From contig JASANC010004851.1 of assembly GCA_030248135.1 (NCBI GenBank), forward strand, positions 25,536-89,535: 64,000 nt of DNA. The letters run 5' to 3'. Position 1 is the stretch's first letter. Each line of letters starts with the position of its first letter. The notes under the pieces were generated by a model. It saw only the letters and a list, made by a program, of their open reading frames with translations. It ran no database searches and had not been told where the DNA came from. Origin of the DNA: Theristus sp. LFF4_11. Taxonomy: Eukaryota; Nematoda; Chromadorea; Monhysterida; Xyalidae. Both the position numbers and the translations under genes were made by a program. Below are positions 38,099-48,900 of the stretch, piece by piece.

Positions 38099-39228
38099 AT
38101 GCGTGACAGTCCATGTGAACAATTCAAGGATGTGTCATCACAAGATCAGCAAAGCAGATTGGTTTATCAGTTCGATGCTAAAAACAATGAAATTACTGTG
38201 AAAGTTCCACAGCGATCAAGAGCATTTCAAGAACCCAAGTATTCATGCTTCTCAATTTATCAAAGAAAAGATGTTGGGGTTCGCCAATACAGCCCGTCAT
38301 TAAACAAACGGGTAAAATTCGGAACCAATTATCAACGATCGTGTCGATTCTGCTACAAACAGCTTTATTCTCATGTGAGCTCAGCGCTTCATGATGCGCA
38401 ATGCTGCGCGAGAACAGTGCCCGCCAAGACCAAGTCAGACTATCTTGCGCTGCTTGGTCTTGTTCCCGAGTCGACGGTTGTTCAAGACTGCGATATTCGG
38501 TTCAAATTAAACAGTTGCACTGCGGAGGTGGACAACATTCCAGAGCTGCCGTTTTCCTCGACCATCGGCCAAGTGATCTACGCGACAGACGCCGCTAAAA
38601 CGTGCGCCGGCGAAGATCAGAAAGAGCTGTCTGATCGTCTCGTGAATTCGGGCATGTCGTTCAACCGAGATCTCATCCGTGGGCAGCACAACGATTCTCA
38701 GAAAGTTCACCCGACAACGGCTCTTCACCATCGGTCGGAGTTTCGCTTCGTTCACCGATTGCGAGAACTGCAACGACAACGACGGCACTCGTTGTTGAAA
38801 CGATGCCGACCCTGTGCTGTTGGCCTGAAACGAATAAAACGTGAGAAACTGCATGCACTGACGTTGACTTTTTATGTGAAAAATTTCGCTTTGTTATCTT
38901 GTCAAAGCTTTCACAAACAAAGGCGGCCAGATCCGCTACAATGTATCACACTCTGCTTTCAGAGCACACAAAGTCGACGGCAACTCCAAGCAAAACTGAT
39001 GTGTTGCCACGGTTGAACGGTTACAAACCGATGAAAACGGGTCTAGACACCGTGAAGCTGTTGCAACACGCAATCAAAAACAACCACAACAATAAACATT
39101 CCACAAATCACCGAGCGCCACGGCGGCGGAGGGAGTATTTAGCAACTGAGACGACCACCCGTCGAAGGCGCAGTGAAACATCAGTGCAGTGCTGCCGTCG
39201 CCACTGCACAGGATGTGAAATGTTTTGA
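38099..39228 (+). CDS. Unrecognised two-exon protein, 335 residues
   Basis: Exon 1 is 38099-38840 and exon 2 is 38963-39228. The intron has a GTGAGA donor and a CTGCTTTCAG acceptor, and the phase (1) joins without a stop. An in-frame stop at 38078 precedes the start codon. Exon 1 alone is open for 918 bp, by far the longest frame in the window. I recognise no family. It has a cysteine/histidine cluster, CRFCYKQLYSHVSSALHDAQC, that could bind zinc. A basic region follows (HRLRELQRQRRHSLLKR), and the tail is rich in Asn, Lys and Arg, ending QCCRRHCTGCEMF. It lies alone inside a repeat island between a mariner-like MITE and SINE-like repeats. It could be a lineage-specific gene or a domesticated transposon-derived protein. 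Confidence 0.6.
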
Positions 39229-39454
39229 CATATATCAAAAAATTTAATCCGCAACTCAGATTCTGTTATTTGTTGTTTGTTGTATATACGGTATGTCAAA
39301 ATGTTAAAATAAAAAACGTGAAAGAAAACAACGAAATGGCGTGGCTGTTACGTTTAAAAAAAGCTTTTAGCATTTTTTTTATTTATCCGCGCGCCTTTAA
39401 TTTATCCGTTGTCTGGTTATTTTTTTATTTATTTAATTATACGCTCGCCGGTTC

Positions 39455-39540
39455 CGGAAACCCGAAGGTACCAAACTACGGCGGAGACGGGCAATATTGC
39501 CCCGAGCCCAATTTTACCCTCGGCTCAGGAGGGAATAGAC
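39455..39540. repeat. Fragment of dispersed GC-rich repeat
   Basis: GTTCCGGAAACCCGAAGGTA and CCAAACTACGG, diverged, match the same block at 40031-40060 and, inverted, at 23890-23930. Ends shortly before the tRNA-like sequence at 39586. Confidence 0.7.
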
Positions 39541-39585
39541 CACTAGATGTTCGTTGGTCACTCTAATTTTCCACGAGTATGTCTT

Positions 39586-39654
39586 GTCCACAGCGAGGTT
39601 CGAACCCGGTACCTACAGAACTGTAGGCCGAAGTTCTACCGCTACGCCACGGAC
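39586..39654 (-). repeat. tRNA-like sequence (SINE head candidate)
   Basis: On the minus strand, TGGCGTAGCGGTAGA (A box) and GGGTTCGAACC (B box) are correctly spaced, with an anticodon-like CCTAC...GTAGG stem. The acceptor stem pairs only for its first four bases, so a functional tRNA is unlikely. More probably a tRNA-derived SINE head or tRNA pseudogene. Confidence 0.6.
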
Positions 39655-40015
39655 GCTAATGGTAAATAATGGTATAAATAAAAACGCTTTCAAACGGACA
39701 ACGTCGCTCTTTTTTTGAAACAAAATTTAAAGTTTTTGCCATGAAAACTGCTGCTTTTGATGTCTTCATCTCACAAATCACAAACAAGAATTTTTTCCAT
39801 CAAACTCTCATTGTTTGTTTACCCACACAAAACAAACGCACAGAAATCACAAAGCTATAGTCGGACTGGATAGTTTGGGGCATTAGCTGATTGGCTGGTG
39901 CGTTACCGTAATCAGATTCAAACGCGGGCCGTTCAAATTGCACTTTGCTTTTTAAAAAAAATTTTAATTTTTGAGTGTTTGTGTTTTTTTTTATTTTATT
40001 TTTTTAATATTTGAA

Positions 40016-40970
40016 GCACGCCCCCCACCGATTCCGGAAACCCGAAGGTACCAAACTCCGGTGGGATTGGGGAACGGACGGCTCACCATCCCGTGGAACC
40101 AATACCCTCGCCACGTGAGTAGAGATGTCAAGAAAAAAAATTTCCTATTTTTTTCTTTTTAAAAAATTTTTTTTTAAATTTTTTTTTAATCAAAGTTGTT
40201 CAGAATTTTTCAGGGAGTCCGAATATCACCATCAGAGGAGCCACCGACTTACCATATGACCCCCACTCATATGGGAGGAGGGTGAAAATTTCAGACTTGG
40301 TTTCGGCGACCCATTTTCCCACCGACGACATCACGTCTCGTGTTTTGCCTCTCAATTCACCTCAAATAACACGGAAACAAGTTCAACAACAAACCGGTGT
40401 GATCATGCTGACGACACGAGGCGAAACAGCAACGAGCAACCAACGAAGTTACGCTTGCAGTGGCAGACAGTGCAATTTCGACCTTTCGAGATCCTGAAAA
40501 ACGATGCATAAATGTGAGTTCTCTGCTTCTATCTCACCTTAGCGGCATCGGAATTTGTTGAACTAGCCTTTGCGACGCTCAAGTACTTCAATGCGCGAGT
40601 CGATCATCACTCACCAAGGCTGAAAACAGTCGATAAATCGATCCAGAATACCACCTGCAGCGTTGAAGACTTGAAGACGTTGAAGTGACAAGGTAAAGTC
40701 AAAGAAAATTTTTGTTGAACTTTCGAAAAATTATGCCAAAAACGGCATTTTCAGGGCACATTAAAGAAAAAATTTTAAAAATTTTCAATAAAAAAATTAA
40801 AAAAAATGCTTATTTTTTTACTTTAAAAAAAATTAAAAAAAAAATTTTGACCGTTACATCTCTACACGTGAGGGGGACAGCCTCTAAGCCCCGCTCTGTC
40901 CTGTGATCTTAGCCCGATTTCGGTTTCGGTGGCCTGCGGTCGCTCCCCGCAGGGCAGCGAATCCGAAAGC
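40016..40970. repeat. Dispersed GC-rich repeat, interrupted by a hAT-like element
   Basis: Host repeat with CACCGATTCCGGAAACCCGA, GGGAACGGACGGCTCACCAT and, after the insertion, GGGGACAGCCTCTAAGCCCC and CGGTTTCGGTGGCCTGCGGT. Another copy runs inverted at 23700-23940 without the insertion. That copy reads continuously across the insertion point and serves as the empty site. Confidence 0.85.
40120..40864. mobile_element. hAT-like non-autonomous element, 745 bp
   Basis: Termini TAGAGATGTCAA and TTACATCTCTA are inverted repeats of the hAT type. CACGTGAG is duplicated exactly at 40112-40119 and 40865-40872. Subterminal A/T runs and the AATTATGCCAAAAACGGCAT segment relate it to the inner element at 34401. 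The interior has a 71-codon frame of unknown meaning (40282-40497). Confidence 0.93.
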
Positions 40971-41024
40971 TTTAGTTGAAAACGAGTGTAGTTATTAGAG
41001 TAGAGAGCTACACTGGCGGCAGTT

Positions 41025-41092
41025 TGTCATCCTCCGTGGGGATCGAACCCGTCACCTTCTGAGTTGAAGGCAAACGTGCTAACCACCAACGT
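41025..41092 (-). repeat. tRNA-like sequence (SINE head candidate)
   Basis: Minus strand has TGGTGGTTAGCACG (A box), a CCTTC...GAAGG anticodon-like stem and GGGTTCGATCCCC (B box). Lies about 60 bp beyond the dispersed GC-rich repeat. The anticodon loop has the wrong length for a normal tRNA. Probably a tRNA-derived SINE part. Confidence 0.55.
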
Positions 41093-41754
41093 GTTGACGA
41101 ATGTTTGAATTTCCAATGGACAAAACAAAATAGAAAAAAGAAAATGTCCATTCCAACATTCAGGCAACCAATCAGCTAATGCTACAAAATTTACAAATTG
41201 CAACATAACAACTAAAAAAAATTTCAAGTTAAAAAGCATCCGGATTTTTTTGAACGAAAAAACGAAAAATTTTTTTAACCCACTCCTAATTGAAAAGGAA
41301 CGCTTTGTAAGCCGTAATGCATCATTATTAAAACAGGTGCATGTGCAGTAGCGGTGGCCCCTGCCCTTTAACACAGGAAAGAAAAAAATGCAAAAACTAA
41401 ATTGATCATTTTCACCTTATAAAAAAGGCTTGGCTTAGGATTAGGATTAGGAACCTACAACGACTCATTGCAAGCAACCATTTATCAGAAATCAAAAAAA
41501 TCACTTTTAAGTATGTGTACAAATCTTTGTAAGCAAGCAACAAAAAGCAAGGAATTTTTACTTTCAGTCAGAGAATCAGATCAGCAGATCGTCCGTCCCC
41601 GTCATCCAATCCAGATCGATCTTTCGTTGGTGAAAAGTTGTTGCCGGTCGCGCCGCGCCCATCGCAGCCCCAGTCCCCCCCCCCCGCCGTCATCTCCTAC
41701 TCCTCGAACAATAAAAACGAACGAAATCAGCTGATACTTACGCCGCCGCCAACC
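41093..41754. other. Spacer before HUS1
   Basis: No gene seen. 41340-41500 is a copy of the dispersed sequence also found at 28380-28520 (GGCTTGGCTTAGGATTAGGA). The last 150 bp, with a C-run near 41675 and CAGCTGATAC, would contain the HUS1 promoter and 5'UTR. Confidence 0.5.
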
Positions 41755-44607
41755 ATGCTGTCTGTAAAATTTATGGCGCGCATAACGGAGGGCGTCGCGC
41801 TCGACACGTTCATCAGTGAGTTTTTAACTGTCGACAAAAAAAAACGAGTTTTTATGTTCAAGTTTTTACAGTGCCGCCGCGCGTTTGTAACACGAGACCT
41901 AAAAACACGTAAACGGTGAACCTTGGATTTTCAGAAGCGGTGCAGATGGTCGCGAAACTCGGGAAAATCGCGGTGATTCGAATTCGCGCCGATTCATTTG
42001 CGTTTGTCCAAAATCCGTCGCTCCGAGATGGACTGTTCACGATGGAGTTGACGTTATTTCCGGTTGGTTGTTGGTGGCGATCGGTGAACAATTTCGTGAT
42101 TTCTGTTATCATGTTGTTTCGCGTTTATCAAAATTCCAACCACTCCCCTTCCCTGTTGTGCAGAAACACGTCTTCGAGCGTTACGTCGTCAACGAAGCGC
42201 ACGCGCCAGACGACAATCGAGAACAGCACAACGAAAACGACGAAAACAAGAGCGCGCAGCCGACGGAGCTCGGTGGTGTGTTCTTGGAAGTGAATGTGGA
42301 GGAGTTCGGTCAACTGCTGCGCACGGCGACGCAGGCACGCACGGTCGCGCTCAGGTGAAACACCCTGTAAATGGCCACGTGACTACGGTTACACACTTGT
42401 TAGGAGATTGATGTTGAGTCCCTGTAAACACCCACACACACCACAGAATGTCGTTGCTCGCTGAGGGTTATGATCCGTACACGATGTTGTTTTCATGTTT
42501 TATCTCATCGTCATTTTTACAGATTGATCAAAAAAGACAACACGCCGCACATTCAGATCGTCAGCAGACATCAGGTTCGGTTTGTTTTTGCAGTTTGCTT
42601 TCTTCTTCAGATGCCTCCATCCAGTAGCATTGTGATTTGATGCTGATATTACTTTGTAACATTTGTGACTGCATATTTAAAGTGAAAAGCTCAATGTACT
42701 CTTTGGTGTGCATCCACACACTGGACTGCCAGAGACTCCAAGACCACGAAATCGTCGAAGTAATTTCAATACAGGTTTCCTCATTTGAAAAGGGTTTTTG
42801 AAAAGATGAAAACGGTGTTTTGTATCTTGATTCGAAATAAACAAGTGAACAAAGAAATGAACATATCATGTGCATACTGAAGCCGTGTCGAGGAGACCGC
42901 ATGTGTTAGATGACGTGCATTCACTGAAACTGTATTTTTTCTTAAACTTTCTCAAATTTAACTTTTTTAGACTTTCTCAAATAAAATAAATTCAGGCTGG
43001 CACATCAGCCGTTGGACGTGCTGTATCGCACGACATGCCCGTGTTCGTGATGAACATTTCAAGATGGGACGACTTCAAAACGCTACGCCTTCCGGATGCT
43101 GATGTCAGTGAAAGAACGGTGTTCTTGAAAACTGCGGGTTTTTTGAGAAATTGGATTTTGACATTTGAAATTTTGACATTCGGAGTAACAAGTCAAAATG
43201 GTGTTTCAATCAAAATTACACCAGTGCCAACTCTCAGAAGATCGTGCAATTTGTAGAGTTCATGTATCATTGTATTATTTCAGGTCACCATCAATATGCC
43301 ACCAGTGAAAACGCTGCAGAAAGTGGTGAACGGCTTTCGAAATGTGAACGTCAGATATGTGGTGTGTTTGGCTCAATGGGTGATTGGTTCCATTTTATCG
43401 GTTATTTTCAGAACGTGGCGTGGTGCAACTCAAATAATCAACCTTGGATAGAATTTCGGTGATTAGGTTATTTTGTGCTGGTTTGACACGATGTCATTCA
43501 GTTAACTGATTGGTTGGTGATCACGGGCAGTAATACAGCATCTGTCCAGTACAGACTCCGCCTCCGCAGCATGTGCCTGCACAGATGCGTCATGTGGTCC
43601 CTCCACCACCAATCAATCAGCTAAATTGCCTGTGGTTTTGAATCCAGTGCCTTGCCGCGAACAACAACGGCGATTTCGAGATTCGCATCGAGACTGACGC
43701 CGTGGAGGCTCGCAGCTTCTTCACCGACCTTGCAAACTATCCATCCACTGTTGAACGTACGTGTTCGTGTTTTGCAGCCAGCGGAGGACTGAATTTGACG
43801 TACTAGAGCTGTTTGGGCATATTTTTCAAGTTGGAAATGAGGTATTCAGTGTTTTAATGAAATATGGGTGGAACAAGACTCGTTCAAATTGAAAGACACA
43901 AGGACGTCGGTGGGTGTGCAGGCTGCTTCAGTATGACCACTATCGCTTGCTCCAACACAATGAAGTGAATGATTGCTGCAGTGTTGTTGATGCCTGTGAA
44001 CGGATTTGAAGGCTATAGAAGGCTATAGTTCGCTTCAATATGAATGGGCGAAAATTCTCACTCAGCGAATCGCTTGTTTCAACATTTTTCAGCAGCCGAC
44101 CATCAAGAAACTCCGGTAGATCGCGACGCACTGTTCACCGTGCGTGTCGACATGAAATGCCTCGCTCATTTCATGTCTAACCTGCAGCTCACTGCTACTC
44201 GCTTGATTTTAGGTTCGTTTCCCTGTTCAGCTGACGTTTTTCACTCTGTTGTGTTAGCATATTCATATTTCTCTTATTCGCTTCCCGGCAAGTGTTGCCC
44301 GCTAACCCACCCACCCTCCATCCACCTTCGCGGAGCAGTTTCAATTCGGTGGTGCGGACTTTTTTTGTGGCCATTCATTAGAACCTGGAACGTTGATGGC
44401 CAGCATCATGCACATATGCTGTTGTGTGGCCAATCAACACGAGTCTACGAACGTCAACCAATCAGCTTGTTACATTTAAATATGTACACGCCAGACAAAC
44501 AGAGACAACTCTATTTTTCAGCCATTGTGCATCACCGCATGGCGCATTTTGTGATCGATTCAGACGAGTTCCATTTCCAGTACCTCTTGCCGAGTGTGTC
44601 CGTGTGA
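41755..44607 (+). CDS. HUS1: Checkpoint clamp protein HUS1
   Basis: Subunit of the 9-1-1 (RAD9-RAD1-HUS1) ring, a PCNA-like clamp loaded at damaged DNA to activate ATR signalling. Exons: 41755-41815, 41935-42062, 42164-42354, 42523-42574, 42996-43103, 43284-43361, 43648-43756, 44093-44212, 44522-44607; all phases join, 310 residues (human 280). Recognisable family stretches: KFMARITEGVALDTFI, HDMPVFVMNISRWDDF, DADVTINMPPVKTLQKVV, and the C-terminal MAHFVIDSDEFHFQYLLPS. The excess length is mainly an acidic/Asn-rich insert in exon 3 (APDDNREQHNENDENKS). A MITE lies in intron 6. A polyadenylation hexamer is found 260 bp after the stop. Confidence 0.94.
43497..43633. mobile_element. MITE in HUS1 intron 6
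   Basis: TCAGTTAACTGATTGGTTGG with TGGTGATCACG at the left is mirrored by CCACCACCAATCAATCAGCT at the right; centre CATCTGTCCAG / CTGCACAGATGCG. Same architecture as the pogo-like MITEs in AADAT and TAF9, with diverged termini. Confidence 0.75.
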
Positions 44608-45908
44608 TGTTTTGTGCTTTCGTTTTTTTTGCGGTTTTGCTGTTGATTTTCTTTTGTTTTCTGTTGTCCGTTTGTGAACAGTCCATTTTCGGTCATTTCA
44701 CGAAGATTCCTTTGCTCGAAGTTCGAACGTTTTTACCGGGTACTGCAACGCGGGTATTTATTAACTGTCAACCGAAAAAAAATTAAATCAAAATCACGAT
44801 GCAAAATTGCGCAGCTGTTTGCTTTTCTGGTGTGTCCGTTTGCTATTTGTGTCTGGTAACAGAATGAATAAAAAGTGACTCATCCGCAGGTGGCTGGGTT
44901 GTTCTTTTGGCATTTTTGCGTGAAAATGGTAATTTACCATGAATGCTGTTCTTTTCCGGAGCACCGTGGCGTGGCATACTTTGCTTTGAGATTTTGTTTT
45001 GCAAAACGTTTTGCATCGGACAGTATTGATTGGAGGCATTTCGATTTCATCATACTACCAGTCGTGCTGCTGCTGGATTTGTTTTTTGTGACAGTTATGC
45101 AGATTGTGATCGAAATCGCTGATTATTTTGGAAAATTGATGAATAGGACTAAAAAATGGCTGAAAGTTTAAGTAAGATTGATATTCATAACGTTTGCATG
45201 AAGATCGTGTCGGAGCAGTTCATGGGTTTAGTCCAAAGTTCTGGGCATGTTTTGCACTTTCTCTGTATCAACTGTTCAATCAGTGTGTTTATTCAGTGTA
45301 GTGTATTGATTTGTTGATCAGCGAAACACGCATGTGCAACTTGCGTCAGAGCGTTCCAAACTTTGTGTTTGAAGTCGGCGGTGTAAGTAACTTGCCATAG
45401 CAAGCAAAGAATTTCGCACACCGCAAATACGAAGTAGCAAGGTCATTGAGTTGAAATCAAACTGTATTTGTAAATGAATTGTCCGGTTTATCCAGATTAC
45501 GATGTTGAGTTGTAATTTTGGTTTTTTTTTGTTTTGTTTTTCTCGCTCAAAGCCCAAGGTCAATTACAAAATAATGATAAAACAATAATGCATTTTTGCT
45601 TTGCCACACAGAGTGTCATCAGACGTTTGACAGTTTTTGCAACCATATTTTAGTAATTGAACTGTTTTAGTTTAAATAATGGCCAATGGACAAAGTTAAC
45701 AAACAAATTTGGCAATGTCAGTTATCCAATCAATATATTTTCGTAGGCCGTGGCTTTCCGATTATCTTGCCAAACCTATTATTGCAGACTGATATTTCGC
45801 TTCCCACTCGGCGAACTTCATATTCGCATAATTTGCCTCAAAATAAAAAGTATTGGTTTCATCATTATACGAAGAATCAAACGCTAAGCAGTGAAAAAAA
45901 ACGCAAAA
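44608..45908. other. Spacer between HUS1 and the myosin light chain
   Basis: HUS1 3'UTR with AATAAA at 44867-44872, then AT-rich sequence. No exon, RNA gene or repeat recognised. The segment just before 45909 would be the light-chain promoter and leader. Confidence 0.5.
44867..44872 (+). terminator. Polyadenylation signal candidate for HUS1
   Basis: AATAAA in GAATGAATAAAAAGTG, 260 bp downstream of the HUS1 stop codon; the first such hexamer after it on this strand. Confidence 0.55.
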
Positions 45909-48900
45909 ATGGTGGTAAGAGAAATAAAAGTGTGTTTTGTTCTTGAGTTTTATTTTCATTGCCATCACAAAGCAAACGTGTTGCTTTTTGTTTTCAGACT
46001 GGTCAGTCTTTATCGGAAGATCAATTGAGTGGTGAGTCGAATGGCAAATTTCTTTGCAATTTGCATCCTAGAATTTTCAATCAAAGTGCACAAATCATAG
46101 AAAACCTTTTCATAAGAACTAATTTTTGGTGCAACTTTCAAAAAAAAAATTCGCTTCGCGAAGTTCGCCCCAGTGAGTATTTAATTTCTTACTCGGGCAT
46201 GTGTGAACGATCACCAAGGAGATGCACGCTGCCGTGCTGCTTTATTGTGTTGAACCACGGAACATTCTGAATGCCTGGATTTTTGCCGTATGATCAATTG
46301 GTCAATATCTCAGCCAATTTTTGACGTTTCAAACGTGACACCAGCGTCAGCCAATTTTCCGCCCCTACACCAATGCACAGAGTCGCGCGAAGTGTTCTGC
46401 TACTTCGACACGAAGGGCGACGATCGCATCGCAGTGAGCCAGGTCGGCGACGTGCTCCGTGCGCTCGGGCAGAATCCGACGGAGGCCGAAATACGAACCT
46501 GCTGCCAACAGTGGACGGATCCCGGTCGGTTCGGTGTTGTTCTGGCCGGTTTGCTCTGTCTCCTGTTCAGTTTTGGCGCAGTGCGGCTGTGTGTGAAAAC
46601 GTGACAGTTCCACCGGAGACGATGGTTTTGGTTTTTTAAAACGTTACATGAAATCCCTTGTCTCCGGAGGTTCCAGAATAACCAGCAGCTGTGAAACATG
46701 CTTTATGGGAAAAACACTTCATTTTTGAACATTTTACCCCAGCCACCATCTTCTAGCACTACCGAAGCTTCTAACATTTTTTATTTTGTTTTTGCACGGC
46801 AAAATTTACGTCCGCTGTTGGTTTGGGTTCGAGAGAACCAATTGATGCAATCACTGGATTTGCGTAATTTAGAAGTACCTCAGTGAGAATTTGTTAATGT
46901 GGAAAGCGCAACTAGGTTGACACTAGGGTTGGCACAGGAAAAAAAACCGGTTTCTTTTCCGTTTTAAAACCGGTTTTTTTCAGTTTTTTTCCTGAAAAAA
47001 TAAAGAACCGGTTTTTTACCTTAAAATTTTTCAAACTTCGTGGCCAAAAATCACAATTCTTCGTTTGATTGATAAAATGTAAAATTATAGTTTTGAAAAA
47101 ACGGTGCAGTGAACTGTGTCGAACTGAACTGGTGAAGCATCATTTTGCAGAAGCTTTTGTGGCAAGGGTCAAGTGAAATACAATGAAGACAAGGTGACTG
47201 CTAAACTAAGTGCATATGCAGACTGACTGACGATGTCGATTTGCAAAGGGTAACTGATGAAATGTTATTTTTCGAACGCAATCCGCTACCGGTTTCACTT
47301 TGCAGTTTTGCAAATCTCGCCCCCTAATCGAGGTCAGCTATTCGGTCTCCTCGCAACCGTCCCTCCCCGCTCCCCACACCCACACGGTCACTGCCCAGTC
47401 TTTGTTTTCAATTTATTGAACGTGCTGCCCTGGAAACCAATAAAAGCAAAATTGATTTGATTTGAAACAAAAAATTAGGTAGCATTGGGTGGCAAAAATT
47501 GTATTTTTTATTTTAATTAGGAAAGAAACCGTTTTTTTTCCTGGCAATATAAAAAACCGGTTTTTTACCAACCCCAGTTGACACTGTATTCAAACTTGGA
47601 TTTTACGTTAGAATCGTCACGCCATGAAAAAAAACTCACATTGTTGTCTTGCATTCTTCTCTCACCAATCGTGCACTTAGCTTGTTGTATATATTAGCCA
47701 GATAGACTGTAGTTGCATATAAGGATACAAATGTTTGCACAAGCCCAAAGACCCATGTTTCGCGTTTTCGCGCCTGAACCAATCTTCCAACAATGTAAAG
47801 CTGCTGCAAGACATGAAACTTTTGTTGGACGCAGTTGTCCATGTCGCGATACTCCAGGCCGCTCTTGTACATTAAACGTCTGAACCATCAGCGTTTGGTT
47901 GCGAACGATAACTCCGTGATTGGTGGATAGTCCACGCTAACTGGTTGCATTAAAAATTGGACTTTTTGAATAAGCATTCAGATTCTAGAACCAATAAGCA
48001 CAATTCACTCGAAGTCAATCAAGTTTTTCGTGTATTTCCTTGTGGAGCTGATCTTCTGCAAGCAAACCAAGCCGAAGTGAACCATATGAAATATGGTAGA
48101 TTTCTGGAAACATTTCTTACGTAGTGTCATAAAATTTGGGTGACTTGTGGGAGGGAACCAAACGTAGCATTTGCAGTTTGCTCTTTTTGACCAATCCTCT
48201 GCGAGGTTCTCCCGAACCGAACGCAGTTCAGAGACGGATTAGGTCGCGCAAAAAACAAAGATACCTCACAATATGCGAATAATGTGTTTTCACATTACTC
48301 TACAACTTTCCTCCATTACAGTATTCTAATAGTTATGCTGCTTTCACATTTTGTAATCTGCGTGAAACATCAGCTGAAATTTTTTTGTTGATTGGGCGCA
48401 ATGAGTTTTTCGCCATCGTCTAAACGCTTTTCTGTGCCTGCTTTTTTTCGTATCTCACAATGTTTGCTCTGTTGTCTTAGCACGATTTTATCTAAAGTGC
48501 TGTTCCGAAGACGGAATACACTCGGTTACAACACGTGTTGGTGACGATGCAACGTTATTGTGTCTTGTCTTGAGACTAGAACTTTGTTTACCTTGTTTTA
48601 CCTTGTTTAACTAGTTTGAGACCAGAAATTTGTTTGAATAGTATGGCTAATCAAGGAAATAATTAATTTTAGTTCATACAGATTTATTATCGCTCAGACA
48701 AGGGATACTCTTCAGACAATGTAGAGAACAAATCTCTCTTCTTCGACCAATCCTGTGCGAGGTTCTCCCGAACCAATCCGGATTGAGCCGCCCAAAAATC
48801 GTACGTTGATTCACAATATGTATTATGTAAATGTCAGGTCCACTAAGGACTGTGCCAACTGTGTCTGTGCCGAACCTGGCTTTGTGCTTTGTAACCACCG

